From contig JASEVX010000013.1 of assembly GCA_031761405.1 (NCBI GenBank), positions 55,693,640 to 55,757,639 on the forward strand: DNA of 64,000 bases, given 5' to 3'. Shown in pieces: positions 53,965-63,383 of the stretch. The notes beneath the pieces are model-generated. The model ran no database searches and had not been told where the DNA came from. It worked only from the letters and a program-made list of their open reading frames with translations. Both the position numbers and the translations under genes were made by a program. Every line of letters begins with the position of its first letter. Position 1 is the first letter of the stretch. This DNA comes from Serripes groenlandicus (taxonomy: Eukaryota; Mollusca; Bivalvia; Cardiida; Cardiidae).

Positions 53965-54060
53965 CCAAACCCTTTTCTGTGGGTACTTAAAGAATCGTCT
54001 CTTTAAGACGATTCTTTTGAGTACCCACAACATAGGGTTTGAGGTTCAAATAAGGATTTG
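53965..54060. mobile_element. Family H hairpin element
   Basis: 'gtgggtacttaaagaatcgt', 'ctctttaagacgattctttt', 'gagtacccacaacatagggt' form a near-complete hairpin. Confidence 0.75.
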
Positions 54061-54144
54061 AGAACATGGAAAAATGCCACCTTATCTAGGGGTCCTGTCC
54101 CACACCATACGGTTTGGTTGGCTAATAAAAGAGATATAGTGAGG

Positions 54145-54376
54145 TTAACCCTTTCCCACATACAACAAATATGCAACAGACAACTTTGAAAACAGTCATG
54201 TAGGCAAAAGCATGACAAATCTCTTTAAATGAGAGATTATTTGTTAAATAGAGTTGAAGATCTTGTGGCCAAACGAGAAATTGCTCATTATGAGCAATTT
54301 CTCTTTTTGCCATGATGTTTTCAAAAGTTGTCTGCTCCAGAAACGTCAGAAAGCGTCTGTATGTGGGAAAGGCTAA
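54145..54376 (-). mobile_element. Family F MITE, full length
   Basis: TTAACCCTTTCCCACATACA left, 'gtctgtatgtgggaaaggct' plus AA right. Hairpin 'gagaaattgctcattatgag'. Confidence 0.85.
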
Positions 54377-54433
54377 ATCTTATTGTCACGTTTCATTAGT
54401 ACAAAATGTCCTATTATCACAGGCATGACCATA

Positions 54434-54543
54434 ATTCCTTTATCACATGACCATATTCCTTTATCACATGACACTATTGCTTTATCACATGACACTATTC
54501 CTTTATCACGTAACACTATTCCTTTATCACATGACACTGTTTC
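54434..54543 (+). repeat. 21-bp minisatellite ending at the exon 5a acceptor
   Basis: About five units of 'cctttatcacatgacactat'. The last unit reads CATGACACTGTTTCAG, so the array supplies the branch/pyrimidine region and the AG of the 3' splice site. Confidence 0.9.
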
Positions 54544-54545
54544 AG

Positions 54546-55167
54546 ACCTTCTCCAGTTAAAGTAAGTACTGAAGCACTGAACGTTAATACATCAGAGCGC
54601 ATTTTACAAATTAGTCAACCAATAGGGTTGTCACTCGAGTACAAATTTAATAGACCGAAAACCCCGACAGTAAGTCAGGCTGCTTTAAAAGCAAAGTCTA
54701 CACCAATCATAGACACATTAGCCTTGCCACGATATACACAGCAACAGGAGGTAGCCAGATTGACGAAGATGTATTCCAGCGAATCGGACTTACCTCGAAT
54801 ATCACAGGCAGCAATAGATTACCCGTTACAAAATCAGCGACTTTTGGTGATGGCAATACCAAGAGCGGAACATTCCGAGTCAAAGAAAGTCTTAAAATTA
54901 CCCGACCCATACATGGTCAAGACAAGCGCTTTAAAAGCAATCATGTCACAACGTGTGAAACAGTTGTCACGTCCAAGAAGTAGATATCGTTTTACGGACG
55001 ATTATGACCCATATCCGGTGTTGCAGTCGGCCTTACATTACAAATGTACGCAGAGGATGTTAGAGTTGGGTGCTCCGTTACCACGACGACAAAAGGCTAA
55101 GTCGGTGAGCACTGAGAGAAGCGGGAAGAAGAAATCAATGCCAAAGCCAAAAATGATACTGCTTTGA
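54546..55167 (+). CDS. SPMAP2: SPMAP2/THEG-like terminal exon 5a (proximal)
   Basis: After TGTTTCAG the exon reads in phase 2 to TGA at 55165-55167, completing a 280-aa isoform. Residues 74-280 hold five THEG repeats: VSTEAL..ERILQISQP (80-99), VSQAALKAK..IIDTLALPR (116-136), ISQAAI..QRLLVMAIPR (158-180), VKTSALKAIMSQRVKQLSRP (198-217) and VLQSAL..QRMLELGAPLPRR (232-255). A DDYDPY motif precedes the last one, and the tail is Lys/Arg-rich. The frame is open from the acceptor, with no ATG before the first repeats, so it is a spliced exon and not a separate gene. A strong internal GTAAGT donor lies at 54562. Confidence 0.88.
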
Positions 55168-55261
55168 AATTATGTCGCGTAAACAACTTCAAAATTCAGT
55201 TGGGATAAATAACTATGCACAATTTCTTTCGACTTTGCAGTAACTGTTGCTGTCATTGAGC

Positions 55262-55412
55262 ACTACATTGCAACAAGTGACATAAAGTGTAGGATAATTT
55301 CTACATTGCAACAAGTGACATAAAGTGTAGGATAATTTCTACATTGCAACAAGTGAAATAAAGTGTAGGATAATTTCTACATTGCAACAAGTAACATAAA
55401 GTGTAGGATAAA
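55262..55412 (+). repeat. 38-bp minisatellite downstream of exon 5a
   Basis: Four units of 'ctacattgcaacaagtgaca' plus 'taaagtgtaggataattt' (55263, 55301, 55339, 55377). Likely part of the 3' UTR or just beyond it. No canonical AATAAA was found with certainty near the stop. Confidence 0.9.
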
Positions 55413-55435
55413 ATGAGTATTCATCTAGTTTAATT

Positions 55436-55520
55436 CACCCTTTCCCACTTGTAGATGCATATGCAGCCGATGACTCTTGAAGGCATCTGCTGCAGATTTG
55501 CTGTATGTGGGAAAGGATTT
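55436..55520 (+). mobile_element. Family F deletion derivative (~85 bp)
   Basis: 'ccctttcccacttgtagatg' and 'gctgtatgtgggaaagg' with only about 45 bp between. The hairpin core is lost. Confidence 0.7.
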
Positions 55521-55608
55521 TATCTATGTTTACAGAAGTTGTCCTCTCAAACAGGCGGAATCATTAAATGTTATGTAAAATGCTGGATAAAATGAATTTT
55601 CATAAAAT

Positions 55609-55828
55609 TTAACCCCTTTCCACATATAAATTCTTACTGAAGCCTCTGCAGCAGACGACTTTAAAACATTGTGGCAAATGAAAAAATAGCAATTTCTCCA
55701 TTTGCCACAATATTTTCAACTGTATTTAATAATTAAACTCTTATATATACGGAGATTTTTCACCTTTTGCCAATATGTATTCGAAGTCGTCTGCTGCAGA
55801 TTTGTTGTATGTGGGAAGAAGGGGTTAA
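55609..55828 (+). mobile_element. Family F MITE
   Basis: 'ttaacccctttccacatata' left, 'tgggaagaaggggttaa' right. Confidence 0.8.
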
Positions 55829-55906
55829 AACTCGCATTTTGAACAACAGGATTATTATAATCAACCTGTAGATTAATCGTCTTTTTACATGACCAATATA
55901 TCCTAT

Positions 55907-56108
55907 ATAACCCTTTCCCACATACATCAAATCTGAAGCAGACGACTTTGAAAACATCTGGTTAAAAATGTTCAAACCTCTTTAATAAAAACGTAATTAT
56001 TGAATAAAAGTTGACAAACATTATTATTGCAAAAGTTGAATTTGCTAATTTTGAAAAGATTTCTGCTGTAGAGGCGTCAGAAAGCGTCTGTATGTGGGAA
56101 AGGTTTGA
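55907..56108 (-). mobile_element. Family F MITE, hairpin arm deleted
   Basis: 'taaccctttcccacatacat' left, 'gtctgtatgtgggaaaggtt' right. Confidence 0.75.
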
Positions 56109-56238
56109 CAGTTCACACTGACATAGCCTTTCGTTAACTAGCCTCCATTTCAAAGCTGTTTCCTTAAAACTGAAGGATAATTTTGGAAATGTATGGAAAG
56201 ACAAAATCTTTTCTGTATTAACAATTTCTCTTCCCTCT

Positions 56239-56392
56239 GCACCGCCTGGGTGGTGTTGTGGTAGAGTGTCCACCTCAAGTGCGGGAGGTCATGGGTACAA
56301 TCCCCTGCCGGGTCATACCCAGGCAAGACCGTGATATAACTGAAGAATGGTTGGAAGCGGCGTAAAACACCAAACAATCAATCAATCAATTA
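56239..56392 (+). mobile_element. Family B tRNA-derived SINE with body deletion
   Basis: Head 'accgcctgggtggtgttgtg', 'gcgggaggtcatgggtacaa', then directly the 3' end 'gtgatataactgaagaatgg', 'aagcggcgtaaaacaccaaa', (TCAA)n. About 110 bp of body is missing. Confidence 0.8.
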
Positions 56393-56483
56393 ATTTTCCC
56401 TCTGCATCTGCTAATAAATCAATGCATGGAAACTTAAAAATGTGTTTATGTATAAATGAGGCTGTGGGATACAATGAGTGTCA

Positions 56484-56512
56484 CCAATAGAATAGAATAG
56501 AATAGAATATAT
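56484..56512 (+). repeat. AATAG microsatellite
   Basis: Five 'aatag' units. Confidence 0.8.
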
Positions 56513-56562
56513 ACTACAATAAGGAGGAGTACACAGGCCGTCACATGACAATATTTCAATTA

Positions 56563-56787
56563 TTAACCCTTTCCCTCATATAGACCCTTTCTGACGCCTC
56601 TGCAGCAGACAGCTTTTTGAAAACATAGTGACAAAAGAAGAAATTGCTCAAAACAAGCAATTTCTCCTTTTGCCACAATGTTTTCCACTTTTGGTTATCC
56701 ATTCAACTAAAGAGATTTTCCATTTTGTGACAAGATTATGTTCAAAGTTGTCTGCTGCAGAATTTTCATATATATGGGAAAGGGTTA
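56563..56787 (+). mobile_element. Family F MITE, full length
   Basis: TTAACCCTTTCCCTCATATA left, 'tatatgggaaagggttaa' right. Confidence 0.9.
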
Positions 56788-56846
56788 ACCTTTCTTCCCA
56801 TACAACAAATCTGCTGCAGATTTTGTTGTATGAGGGAAAGGTTTTT
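56784..56846. mobile_element. Family F minimal palindrome (~60 bp)
   Basis: 'ttaacctttcttcccataca', 'acaaatctgctgcagatttt', 'gttgtatgagggaaaggttt': only the two ends remain, joined at CTGCTGCAG. It shares a TTAA with the preceding copy. Confidence 0.75.
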
Positions 56847-57001
56847 TTAAAAAGAGTTGTCTTTTTGTAAAGGGATAAGAATTGAAGGGGCATGTACCAC
56901 ACCTCATCTAGGCTTCCTCACTGTAGTATTGATATTGTGAGAATTGTTTGATGGTAGTAGTAGTAGTTGCTTGCCGTGACATTTTTCTCCTTTTTTTTCA
57001 G

Positions 57002-57551
57002 ACCTACACCAAAATGGCCAGTGAGTGATGGAGCCCAACAAGCCGACGCGAGTGAACGCCTGTTGACCCTGAGCCGTCATAAAACCGTCCACATGGATCA
57101 CAAGTTAGAACGCACTCCATACATGCAGGTGCAGAGAAACGCTTTAGGAGCCACGCCGACTCAAAGGACCGAACAGCTCGCCATCCCAAAACGACGCGAA
57201 GATCGCTTTGGCATATACGAAACGGAATGGGGGCAATATGACCCTGTGTCTGCTTCAGCCATGAGAACCTCGCATACAGAACGTACGGAAAGTCTGGCAC
57301 TGCCGAAAGGATACCATAATCAGTTTAAAGATGAACGACCGATACAGTGGGATGTGACGAACCCAGCACTCAATGCCATAGCAACCCTGCGATTACAACA
57401 ACTCGCTCGTCCCCGTAGTAGAACAATGATAAAAGACGATTATGACCCGTATAGAGTGACACAGGCTGCACGGCGAGCACGTGCCACCCCTCGCGTCGAC
57501 GAGCTGTGTGTACCAATACCGAGAAAAGTACGCGGGAAAAAGGTCGCTTAA
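57002..57551 (+). CDS. SPMAP2: SPMAP2/THEG-like alternative terminal exon 5b (distal)
   Basis: After TTTTTTTTCAG the exon opens with the same A-CCT phase as exon 5a and reads RPTPKWPVSDGA to TAA at 57549-57551, giving a 256-aa isoform. Five THEG repeats: VSDGA..ERLLTLSRHK (81-101), VQRNAL..QRTEQLAIPKR (117-139), VSASAM..ERTESLALPK (156-176), VTNPAL..LRLQQLARPRSR (192-214) and VTQAAR..PRVDELCVPIPR (226-248). DDYDPY (219-224) and the PRSR block mirror exon 5a. Codons here look more GC-rich than in 5a. It could also be the surviving 3' exon of a duplicated gene. The same-phase acceptor after exon 4 favours alternative splicing. Confidence 0.87.
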
Positions 57552-57985
57552 TGAAACTCTTTTTTGTCACATTGATTTCACTTGATGTTTATTTATAGTA
57601 TTATCATGTTTTAAAAAGAGTATAATTGTTCAAACAGTGTTGTTATCGTTGTTGAGTGTTACCTGATGGCTAGATACAAAGAGGCTGCAGCATGATAATA
57701 TCGATGGTTTCATGCAAATTTTGAACAATATGTAGTTACAACTGTTTTGCATTAAGCCCTACAATTATAGTTGCAGTTGATTTGTTTTGATGCCATTCTA
57801 TATTGTTCTCCGTTATAAGTATTATTACATATTCTTCTATTTTTTGTTTTTTTAATTTTAAAAGTTACATGCTACAAAAACAGTATTATTCAAGAAAGAT
57901 GGGTTTTTTTAAATATCAAGGGGTAATTTTGTCTTATTTTACAGCATAATTGCCTTTTTTTTCTCTGTGATTTTCAAATGTGATA
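57552..57985. other. Putative 3' flank of locus 2
   Basis: AT-rich. 'gtagttacaactgttttgca' at about 57,731 is a relative of the hairpin at 49.41 kb. No clear polyadenylation hexamer was found close to the stop. Confidence 0.4.
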
Positions 57986-57988
57986 ATA

Positions 57989-58276
57989 TTAACACCTTCC
58001 CCCATATAGACAGAGGCATCAGACAACTTTTGAAATCAAATTGTGGCAAAAAGAGAAATTACTCATAGTGAGGTGTTGCGCATATAGCAGACGAATTCTG
58101 AAAAAATTGTGGCAACAAAATGAAATTGCTCATATTGAGCAATTTCTCCTTTTGCCACAATGTTTTCAATTCTATTAAAAATTTGTATTTTATTTACAGA
58201 GATTTAAAATTATCTTTGCTGTATGTTTTTTTTAAAGTTGTCTGCTGTAGAATTGTTGAAGGTGGGAAAGGGTTAA
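57989..58276 (+). mobile_element. Family F MITE, composite of two partial copies
   Basis: 'ttaacaccttcccccatata' begins one copy; 'gcatatagcagacgaattct' restarts a second inside it. Shared right end 'ggtgggaaagggttaa'. Confidence 0.7.
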
Positions 58277-58365
58277 GATAAAGAAAAGAGTATAAACCAT
58301 GACAAAAAAATTATTTATGAATTGATTGATTTTAAGACAGTTGTTGGGGAATAACCTCACCTTGT

Positions 58366-58595
58366 TTAACCCTTTCCCTCATATAGACACTTTTTGACGC
58401 CTCTGCAGCAGACAGCTTTTTGAAAACATAGTGACAAAAGAAGAAATTGCTCAAAACGATCAATTTCTCTGTTTGCCACAATGTTTTCCACTTTTAGTCA
58501 TAGGTTATCCATTCAATTATAGAGATTTTCTATTTTTTGACAAAATATGTTCAAAGTCATCTGCTGCAGATTTGTAGTATGAGGGAGAGGCTTAA
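58366..58595 (+). mobile_element. Family F MITE, full length
   Basis: TTAACCCTTTCCCTCATATA left, 'gtatgagggagaggcttaa' right. Confidence 0.9.
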
Positions 58596-58694
58596 GATGA
58601 AACTCAATCCAATTTAATCTGTTAAACCGTTTTCGTTGATTCATCTTTTTTCACCAATTTGAAATAATTTTTAAGAGCTCAATATTTGACAAAT

Positions 58695-58720
58695 CAGGGA
58701 CGTATCTACGTCCCTGACCA
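58695..58720. repeat. Short palindrome
   Basis: 'tcagggacgta' and 'tacgtccctga' pair around two bases. Confidence 0.75.
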
Positions 58721-58936
58721 TATCAAGATTGAAATCACTGAAGAAAACATTGGATGGAAAAAGCCTGATGATTTTTCTAAAGTTATCATACACAACAGTT
58801 ACCGTGTACCGTAAACTTGTGCCTCTTCATAATTAAAGATTTCTACAAAAGATTTTTTTTTTTGACATAAACGAAAGTTCAGGTTTTAAAGATCAATTAA
58901 CTTAAGTTTGAAGCATGACTTACTCAAGCAATTTAG

Positions 58937-59050
58937 TTTTCGCAGTGCAGTTACCGGTTACTTTTAAGGGTAAAACGTTTTCGCAGTGCAGTTACCGGTT
59001 ATACTTTTAAGGGTAAAACGTTTTCGCAGTGCAGTTACCGGTTATACTTT
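58937..59050 (+). repeat. ~42-bp tandem repeat, three units
   Basis: 'ttttcgcagtgcagttaccg', 'gttatacttttaagggtaaa' starting at 58937, 58978 and 59021. Confidence 0.85.
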
Positions 59051-59404
59051 TAAAGGTGCTGAACTCCAGATTATAAAATAGTATAGTTTTAAAACTGTTC
59101 AATAGTAAATGTCTTGAAATATTAGAATCATAATTCTGGGATCAAATAAGCGTAATAATTTCACTTTCCAGTACAATAAACATCTAAATATTGATCTTGT
59201 ATGCTTCCATTTTTACTGGGTAGACATACCCAGTAAGCCAGATTGTGTACATGTTCATAGACTTTCAATTGAATTTTTTTCAACATTTACTGCCAAAATA
59301 GTTTTGAACTATGAAGTACTTAGTTTGTTGTCACTATTAGCAATATTTGCAGAAGTTTCAACATTTCAAAATTTTGTTCGTCATTTGGAGTTCAGCACCA
59401 TTAA
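59049..59404. mobile_element. MITE with GGTGCTGAACTCC ends at TTAA
   Basis: 'ttaaaggtgctgaactcca' on the left and 'tggagttcagcaccattaa' on the right are inverted repeats each bounded by TTAA. The interior (about 320 bp) is non-coding and unrelated to family F. Confidence 0.7.
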
Positions 59405-59508
59405 AAGTGCACGCACCTGTTGTAGAGTATGCAGTGTTTGGTTTCAATACAGTTATCTATTTTAACATGGTGCCATGATGGACTTTTCTGCTCAGAGTTT
59501 GTACATAA

Positions 59509-59734
59509 TTTAACTCTTTCCCACATGCAATAAATCTGCAGCAGACGACTTTGAATATGTCTTATTAAAAACATGAAATCCCTTTATGAAGGTTTACCTT
59601 CTGACAAAAGTTTGAAAACATTGTGGCAAAAGGAGAAATTGCTCATTTTTGAGCAATTTCTACTTTTGTCACAACGTTTTCAAAAGTCGTCTGCTGCAGA
59701 AGCGTAAGAAAGCATTTATAAGGGAAAGGGTTAA
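59509..59734 (-). mobile_element. Family F MITE
   Basis: TTAACTCTTTCCCACATGCA left, 'tataagggaaagggttaa' right, full hairpin. Confidence 0.85.
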
Positions 59735-59833
59735 AAAAGAACACACACATTGGGAAATATGGTTGCACGAAATAAAAATGAACTCGTTCCCAGTAATATA
59801 TTTTATCTTTATTAATTTCGTTTGCTCAATCGT

Positions 59834-60021
59834 TTAACGCTTTCCCAAATACAGAAGTTTTCTCACAACTCTGCAGCATAACGAGCAATGTTTCCTTTTG
59901 CCACAATGATTTCAACTTAAGTCAATAATTATGCTTCCATTTATAGAGATTTTTCATATTATTGTGGGTATGTTTTCAAAGTCGTCTGCTGCAGATTTAT
60001 TTATAAGTGGGAAAGGGTTAA
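59834..60021 (+). mobile_element. Family F MITE, one hairpin arm deleted
   Basis: TTAACGCTTTCCCAAATACA left, 'tataagtgggaaagggttaa' right. Confidence 0.8.
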
Positions 60022-60412
60022 GGAAGCTTGGTATTGATCTCGCCCCTTTTTGTTGGAAAGCTCTTTCCGTTTCGATAAACATAAATAAAGTGGAATGTGA
60101 CATGGGAAGGAGTTCATTTACTGGTAGTTTACCTTTTTAGTCAGTTTTCAGAATTGATCTCAGAAACTTTATTCCAAACTGGTGAATTAATTTGTAGAAA
60201 CAAAATGGTGATGGGATTGAATATATTTTAAATGTTTTGATGACAACAACAATGCTTTAAGGAAAATATTAATTTATTATAAACACAAGGAATGTTGTTA
60301 TTATATAACGGCAAATACATGCAGATATCAAGTGCAAAAGAAACATGATGGATTAAAATTCTGTATTTGACTAGGTCAAACCCATACCAAATATGGTAAT
60401 GGTACTTCACTG

Positions 60413-60512
60413 AAATAAGATGTGACGTCATTGAAATAAGAGGTGACGTCATTGAAATATAATGTGACGTCATTGAAATATAATATAATGTGATGTCATT
60501 GAAATTAGATTT
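60413..60512 (+). repeat. 21-bp minisatellite carrying TGACGTCA motifs
   Basis: Units 'tgacgtcattgaaataagag' / 'gtgacgtcattgaaatataa'. Perfect TGACGTCA (CRE consensus) at 60,423, 60,444 and 60,465, and a TGATGTCA variant at 60,491. Confidence 0.9.
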
Positions 60513-60742
60513 ACTGTCATGCAAAATGTGGTAGCGAGCTGTGATTCACACTCCAAACATAAATTCTATTTTATGTGTAAATTGTATTATTTTGTTATTA
60601 GAAAGATAGAAATTTAGGTCTCACAAGATATCAATTTTTCAGGAGCCTCGTAGTACAATACAAAGCCAGGTATTGCTAATGAAACATAATATTACCTATG
60701 TATCTTTTTTCTTTTGTCATTGAACTGCCTTTAATAAAACAT

Positions 60743-60845
60743 TATTTATTTTACATCGATTGCGAAGCAAGCTTTCAGCTTATGTTATTCAAGCTCGATG
60801 TCTTCTTCATGGAGACATAACTAGTACTCGCGCTGTTTGTATGGA
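60743..60845 (-). mobile_element. Family C SINE, body fragment
   Basis: 'tttacatcgattgcgaagca', 'agctttcagcttatgttatt', 'actagtactcgcgctgtttg'. The tRNA head is absent apart from a trace 'gaacccggg' at 60,903. Confidence 0.7.
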
Positions 60846-60919
60846 ACTGCCTTTAGTGTCAAACACTAGATGAAAAAAGTACAGAACTAAGAAAAAATAT
60901 TGAACCCGGGCAACTCTAC

Positions 60920-61129
60920 AACCCTTTCCCTTATTCAACAAATCTTCTGCAGATGAATGAAAACATCTAGACTTAAATATGGAAAACCTCTAATAATGAA
61001 ATTGTAATATTTTCGAGTTGTTAAAAAAAGAAGTAATTGTTCATTATGCCATAATATTTTCAATTCTATGTTTTCTAACGTTGTCTGCTGCAGGATGCTA
61101 CAAAATGCATCTGCAAGTAGGATAGATTA
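60920..61129 (-). mobile_element. Family F MITE, diverged
   Basis: 'accctttcccttattcaaca' left, 'gcaagtaggatagattaa' right. Abuts the next copy through a shared TTAA. Confidence 0.7.
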
Positions 61130-61356
61130 ACCCTTTCCCTCATACGACAATTCTGCAGCAGACGACTTTGAACATATTTTGTCAAAAAATAGAAAATCTC
61201 TTTAATTGAATGGATAACCTATGGCTAAAAGTGGAAAACATTGTGGAAAAAGGAGAAATTGCTTGTTATGAACAATTTCTTTTTGTGTCACTGTGTTTTC
61301 AAAAAGTTGTCTGCTGCAGAGGCGTCAGAAAGCGTCTATATGAGGGAAAGGGTTAA
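61127..61356 (-). mobile_element. Family F MITE, full length
   Basis: TTAACCCTTTCCCTCATACG left, 'tatatgagggaaagggttaa' right. Confidence 0.9.
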
Positions 61357-61468
61357 AGACTTATTGCGTTCAGATTCATGTACATATTTACCACAATTTG
61401 ATTTTGATTAGCCCTTTCCCACACACAACAAATGATTTTGATTATCAGGCAATTAGCCCTTTTGGTTA

Positions 61469-61668
61469 TTTAACCCTTTCCCACATACAACAAATCTGCA
61501 TTAGACAACTTTGAAAACGTTTTTGCCAAAAATCTGTATAATTTAAAGTATAATTATTGAATAGTGTTGAAACATTAATGCAAAAGGGATAATTGATCAT
61601 TACGAGCAATTTCCCCTTTTGTCAAATAAATTAATTGTATAAGTTGTCTGCAAGTGGGGAAGGGTTAA
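61469..61668 (-). mobile_element. Family F MITE
   Basis: TTAACCCTTTCCCACATACA left, 'gcaagtggggaagggttaa' right, internal deletion. A truncated plus copy follows at 61,679-61,855 ('ctgcagcagacgacttttga' to 'gtatgtgagaaagggtttta'). Confidence 0.8.
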
Positions 61669-61982
61669 TCCTACTTTATTCTGCAGCAGACGACTTTTGA
61701 AAACATTGTAACGAAATGAGAAATTTCTCCTTTTGCCTGCCGCAATGTTTACAACTCTATTCAATAGTTCTCATTTATTGAGATTTTTCATGTTTTTGTG
61801 AAAATGTTTTCAAAGTCATCTGCTGCAGATTTGTTGTATGTGAGAAAGGGTTTTAAAAGTTGGTTTTCATTTAGTACGTAGCTTTTTTCTCTCAGACGTT
61901 TTTTACAAAAGTTGACTGCCGCGGTTGACAAACTTGCTCAATTAGTGAAAAATATAATGTGAACAAAATGTTGAGATATTAT

Positions 61983-62430
61983 TTAACCCTTTCTCTCATA
62001 TGACAATTCTGCAGCAGGCGACTCAAGGATTTTTTGTCCAAAAAAAAGAATTCTCTATATCCCTTTCCCACATATGACTAATTTGCAGCAGACGACTTTG
62101 AACATATTTTGTCAAAAAATGGAAAATCTCTATAATTGAATGGATAACCAATGACTATAAGTGGAAAACATTGTGGGCAAAGGTGAAATTGCTCATGATG
62201 AGCAATTTCACCTTTATCCCACAATATTTTAAAAAGTTGTCTGCTGCTAATGCGTTAAAATGCGTTAAAATGCGTCTGCAGGTGGGAAAGGGATAATTGA
62301 GTGGATAACCTATGACTAAAAGTGGAAAACATTGTGGCAAAAGGAGAAATTTCTTTTTTTGTCACTATGTTTTAAAAAAGCCGTCTGCTGCAGAGGCGTC
62401 AGGAAGCTTCTATATTAGGGAAAGGGTTAA
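61983..62430 (-). mobile_element. Cluster of three minus-oriented family F copies
   Basis: Left fragment 61,983-62,060; near-complete copy 62,061-62,295 ('ccctttcccacatatgacta' to 'ggtgggaaagggataa'); truncated copy 62,296-62,430 ending 'attagggaaagggttaa'. The middle copy's right side belongs to the 'gcgtctgcaggtggg' subtype and repeats 'aatgcgttaa' twice. Confidence 0.8.
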
Positions 62431-62595
62431 TACTTGTTGTTGCTTTTTATCAGTATTTTAGATGTATATATATATTTGTATATTTTTGTGGTGCACCCTT
62501 TTTATCAATCAGTATTACCAAGTTTGCCCTTTCTACAATGTTTATAGATTTTTAAGCTGTTGTACTTTGTCTTATTTTATTCACTCTTTTATGTG

Positions 62596-63260
62596 TACTT
62601 ATTCAATATTGGGATATATAGGGATAAATACTTCAGTTACTTTAGAGACAAACTTAAATGAAAATATATAAAAATATTTATAGAGCATGATTTCATGTTT
62701 ATATGCAAGATAGATGCTCTTAACCCTTTCCCTCATACGACAATTTTGCAGCAGACGACTTTGAACGTATTTTGTCAAAACATAGAAAATCTCCATAATT
62801 GAATTGATAACCTATGACAAAAAGAGGAAAACATTGTGGCAAAAGGAGAAATTGCACGTTTTGTGCAATTTCTTCTTTTGTCACTATGTTTTCAAAAAGC
62901 AGTCTGCTGCAGAGGCGTCAGAAAGCGTCTATATGAGGGAAAGGGTTAAAGACAAACTTAAATGAAAATATATAAAAATATTTATAGAGCATGATTGCAT
63001 GTTTATATGCAAGATAGATGCTCTTAATTGAAAAACTTATCGGTAAACGTAAAGCATAATTGTATATTATGTTCTGGTGAGCAAGCTAAAACTCTTTAAT
63101 GGGTACTTATTTAATATTGGGATATATAGGGATAAACGCTTCCGTTACTTTAAAGACAAACTTAAATGTTAACATAAACATATTTATAGACCATGATTGC
63201 ATGTTTATGTGCAAGATAGATCTATGCTCTTAAGTGTATACTTACCAAGATACATAAAGC
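62596..63260 (+). repeat. Three copies of a ~125-bp segment around a family F MITE
   Basis: 'attgggatatatagggataa', 'gacaaacttaaatgaaaata', 'tttatagagcatgat', 'gcaagatagatgctcttaa' occur at 62,596-62,722, 62,949-63,030 (second half only) and 63,103-63,236. The first two directly flank the MITE. Confidence 0.8.
62720..62949 (-). mobile_element. Family F MITE, full length
   Basis: TTAACCCTTTCCCTCATACG left, 'tatatgagggaaagggttaa' right. Flanked by about 75 bp of near-identical direct repeat. Confidence 0.9.
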
Positions 63261-63383
63261 ATAATTGTTTATTATTGAGGAAGATAACAAAGTCCTTTAA
63301 ATATGTTATGTATCGGGCAACAATGAGGATCATTGTTTGTTTTTGAGTCTTTACTCAAGCTGTCTTCATTGTTCTGTAGCCAA

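Larger units (their letters stand above)
32116..57551 (+). other. SPMAP2: SPMAP2/THEG-like gene with two alternative terminal exons
   Basis: Gene span from start codon to the distal stop. Exons 32116-32134, 32225-32294, 47368-47432 and 53180-53246, then either 54546-55167 (isoform a, 843 nt, 280 aa) or 57002-57551 (isoform b, 771 nt, 256 aa). All junctions have GT/AG ends and matching phases (1, 2, 1, 2). The protein is a series of THEG repeats of the form V/I-S-x-x-A-L-x(7-10)-R-I/V-x-x-L-A-x-P-R/K plus an N-terminal SVYWVD segment. THEG/SPMAP2 proteins are testis-expressed and associated with sperm microtubules. The symbol marks the family; SPMAP2 and its paralogue SPMAP2L are not separated here. 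The 15-kb third intron (32,295-47,367) is full of mobile elements. Confidence 0.85.

Noticed and set aside
54628..55167. Independent 179-aa gene beginning at 54,628
   Set aside because: That codon is TTG and the THEG repeat pattern continues in frame upstream to the splice acceptor at 54,545, so it is part of a spliced exon.
56967..57001. Start codon for the distal THEG-repeat frame at 56,967
   Set aside because: The extra residues (MLAVTFFSFFF) translate the polypyrimidine tract of the intron; the exon starts after the AG at 57,000-57,001.
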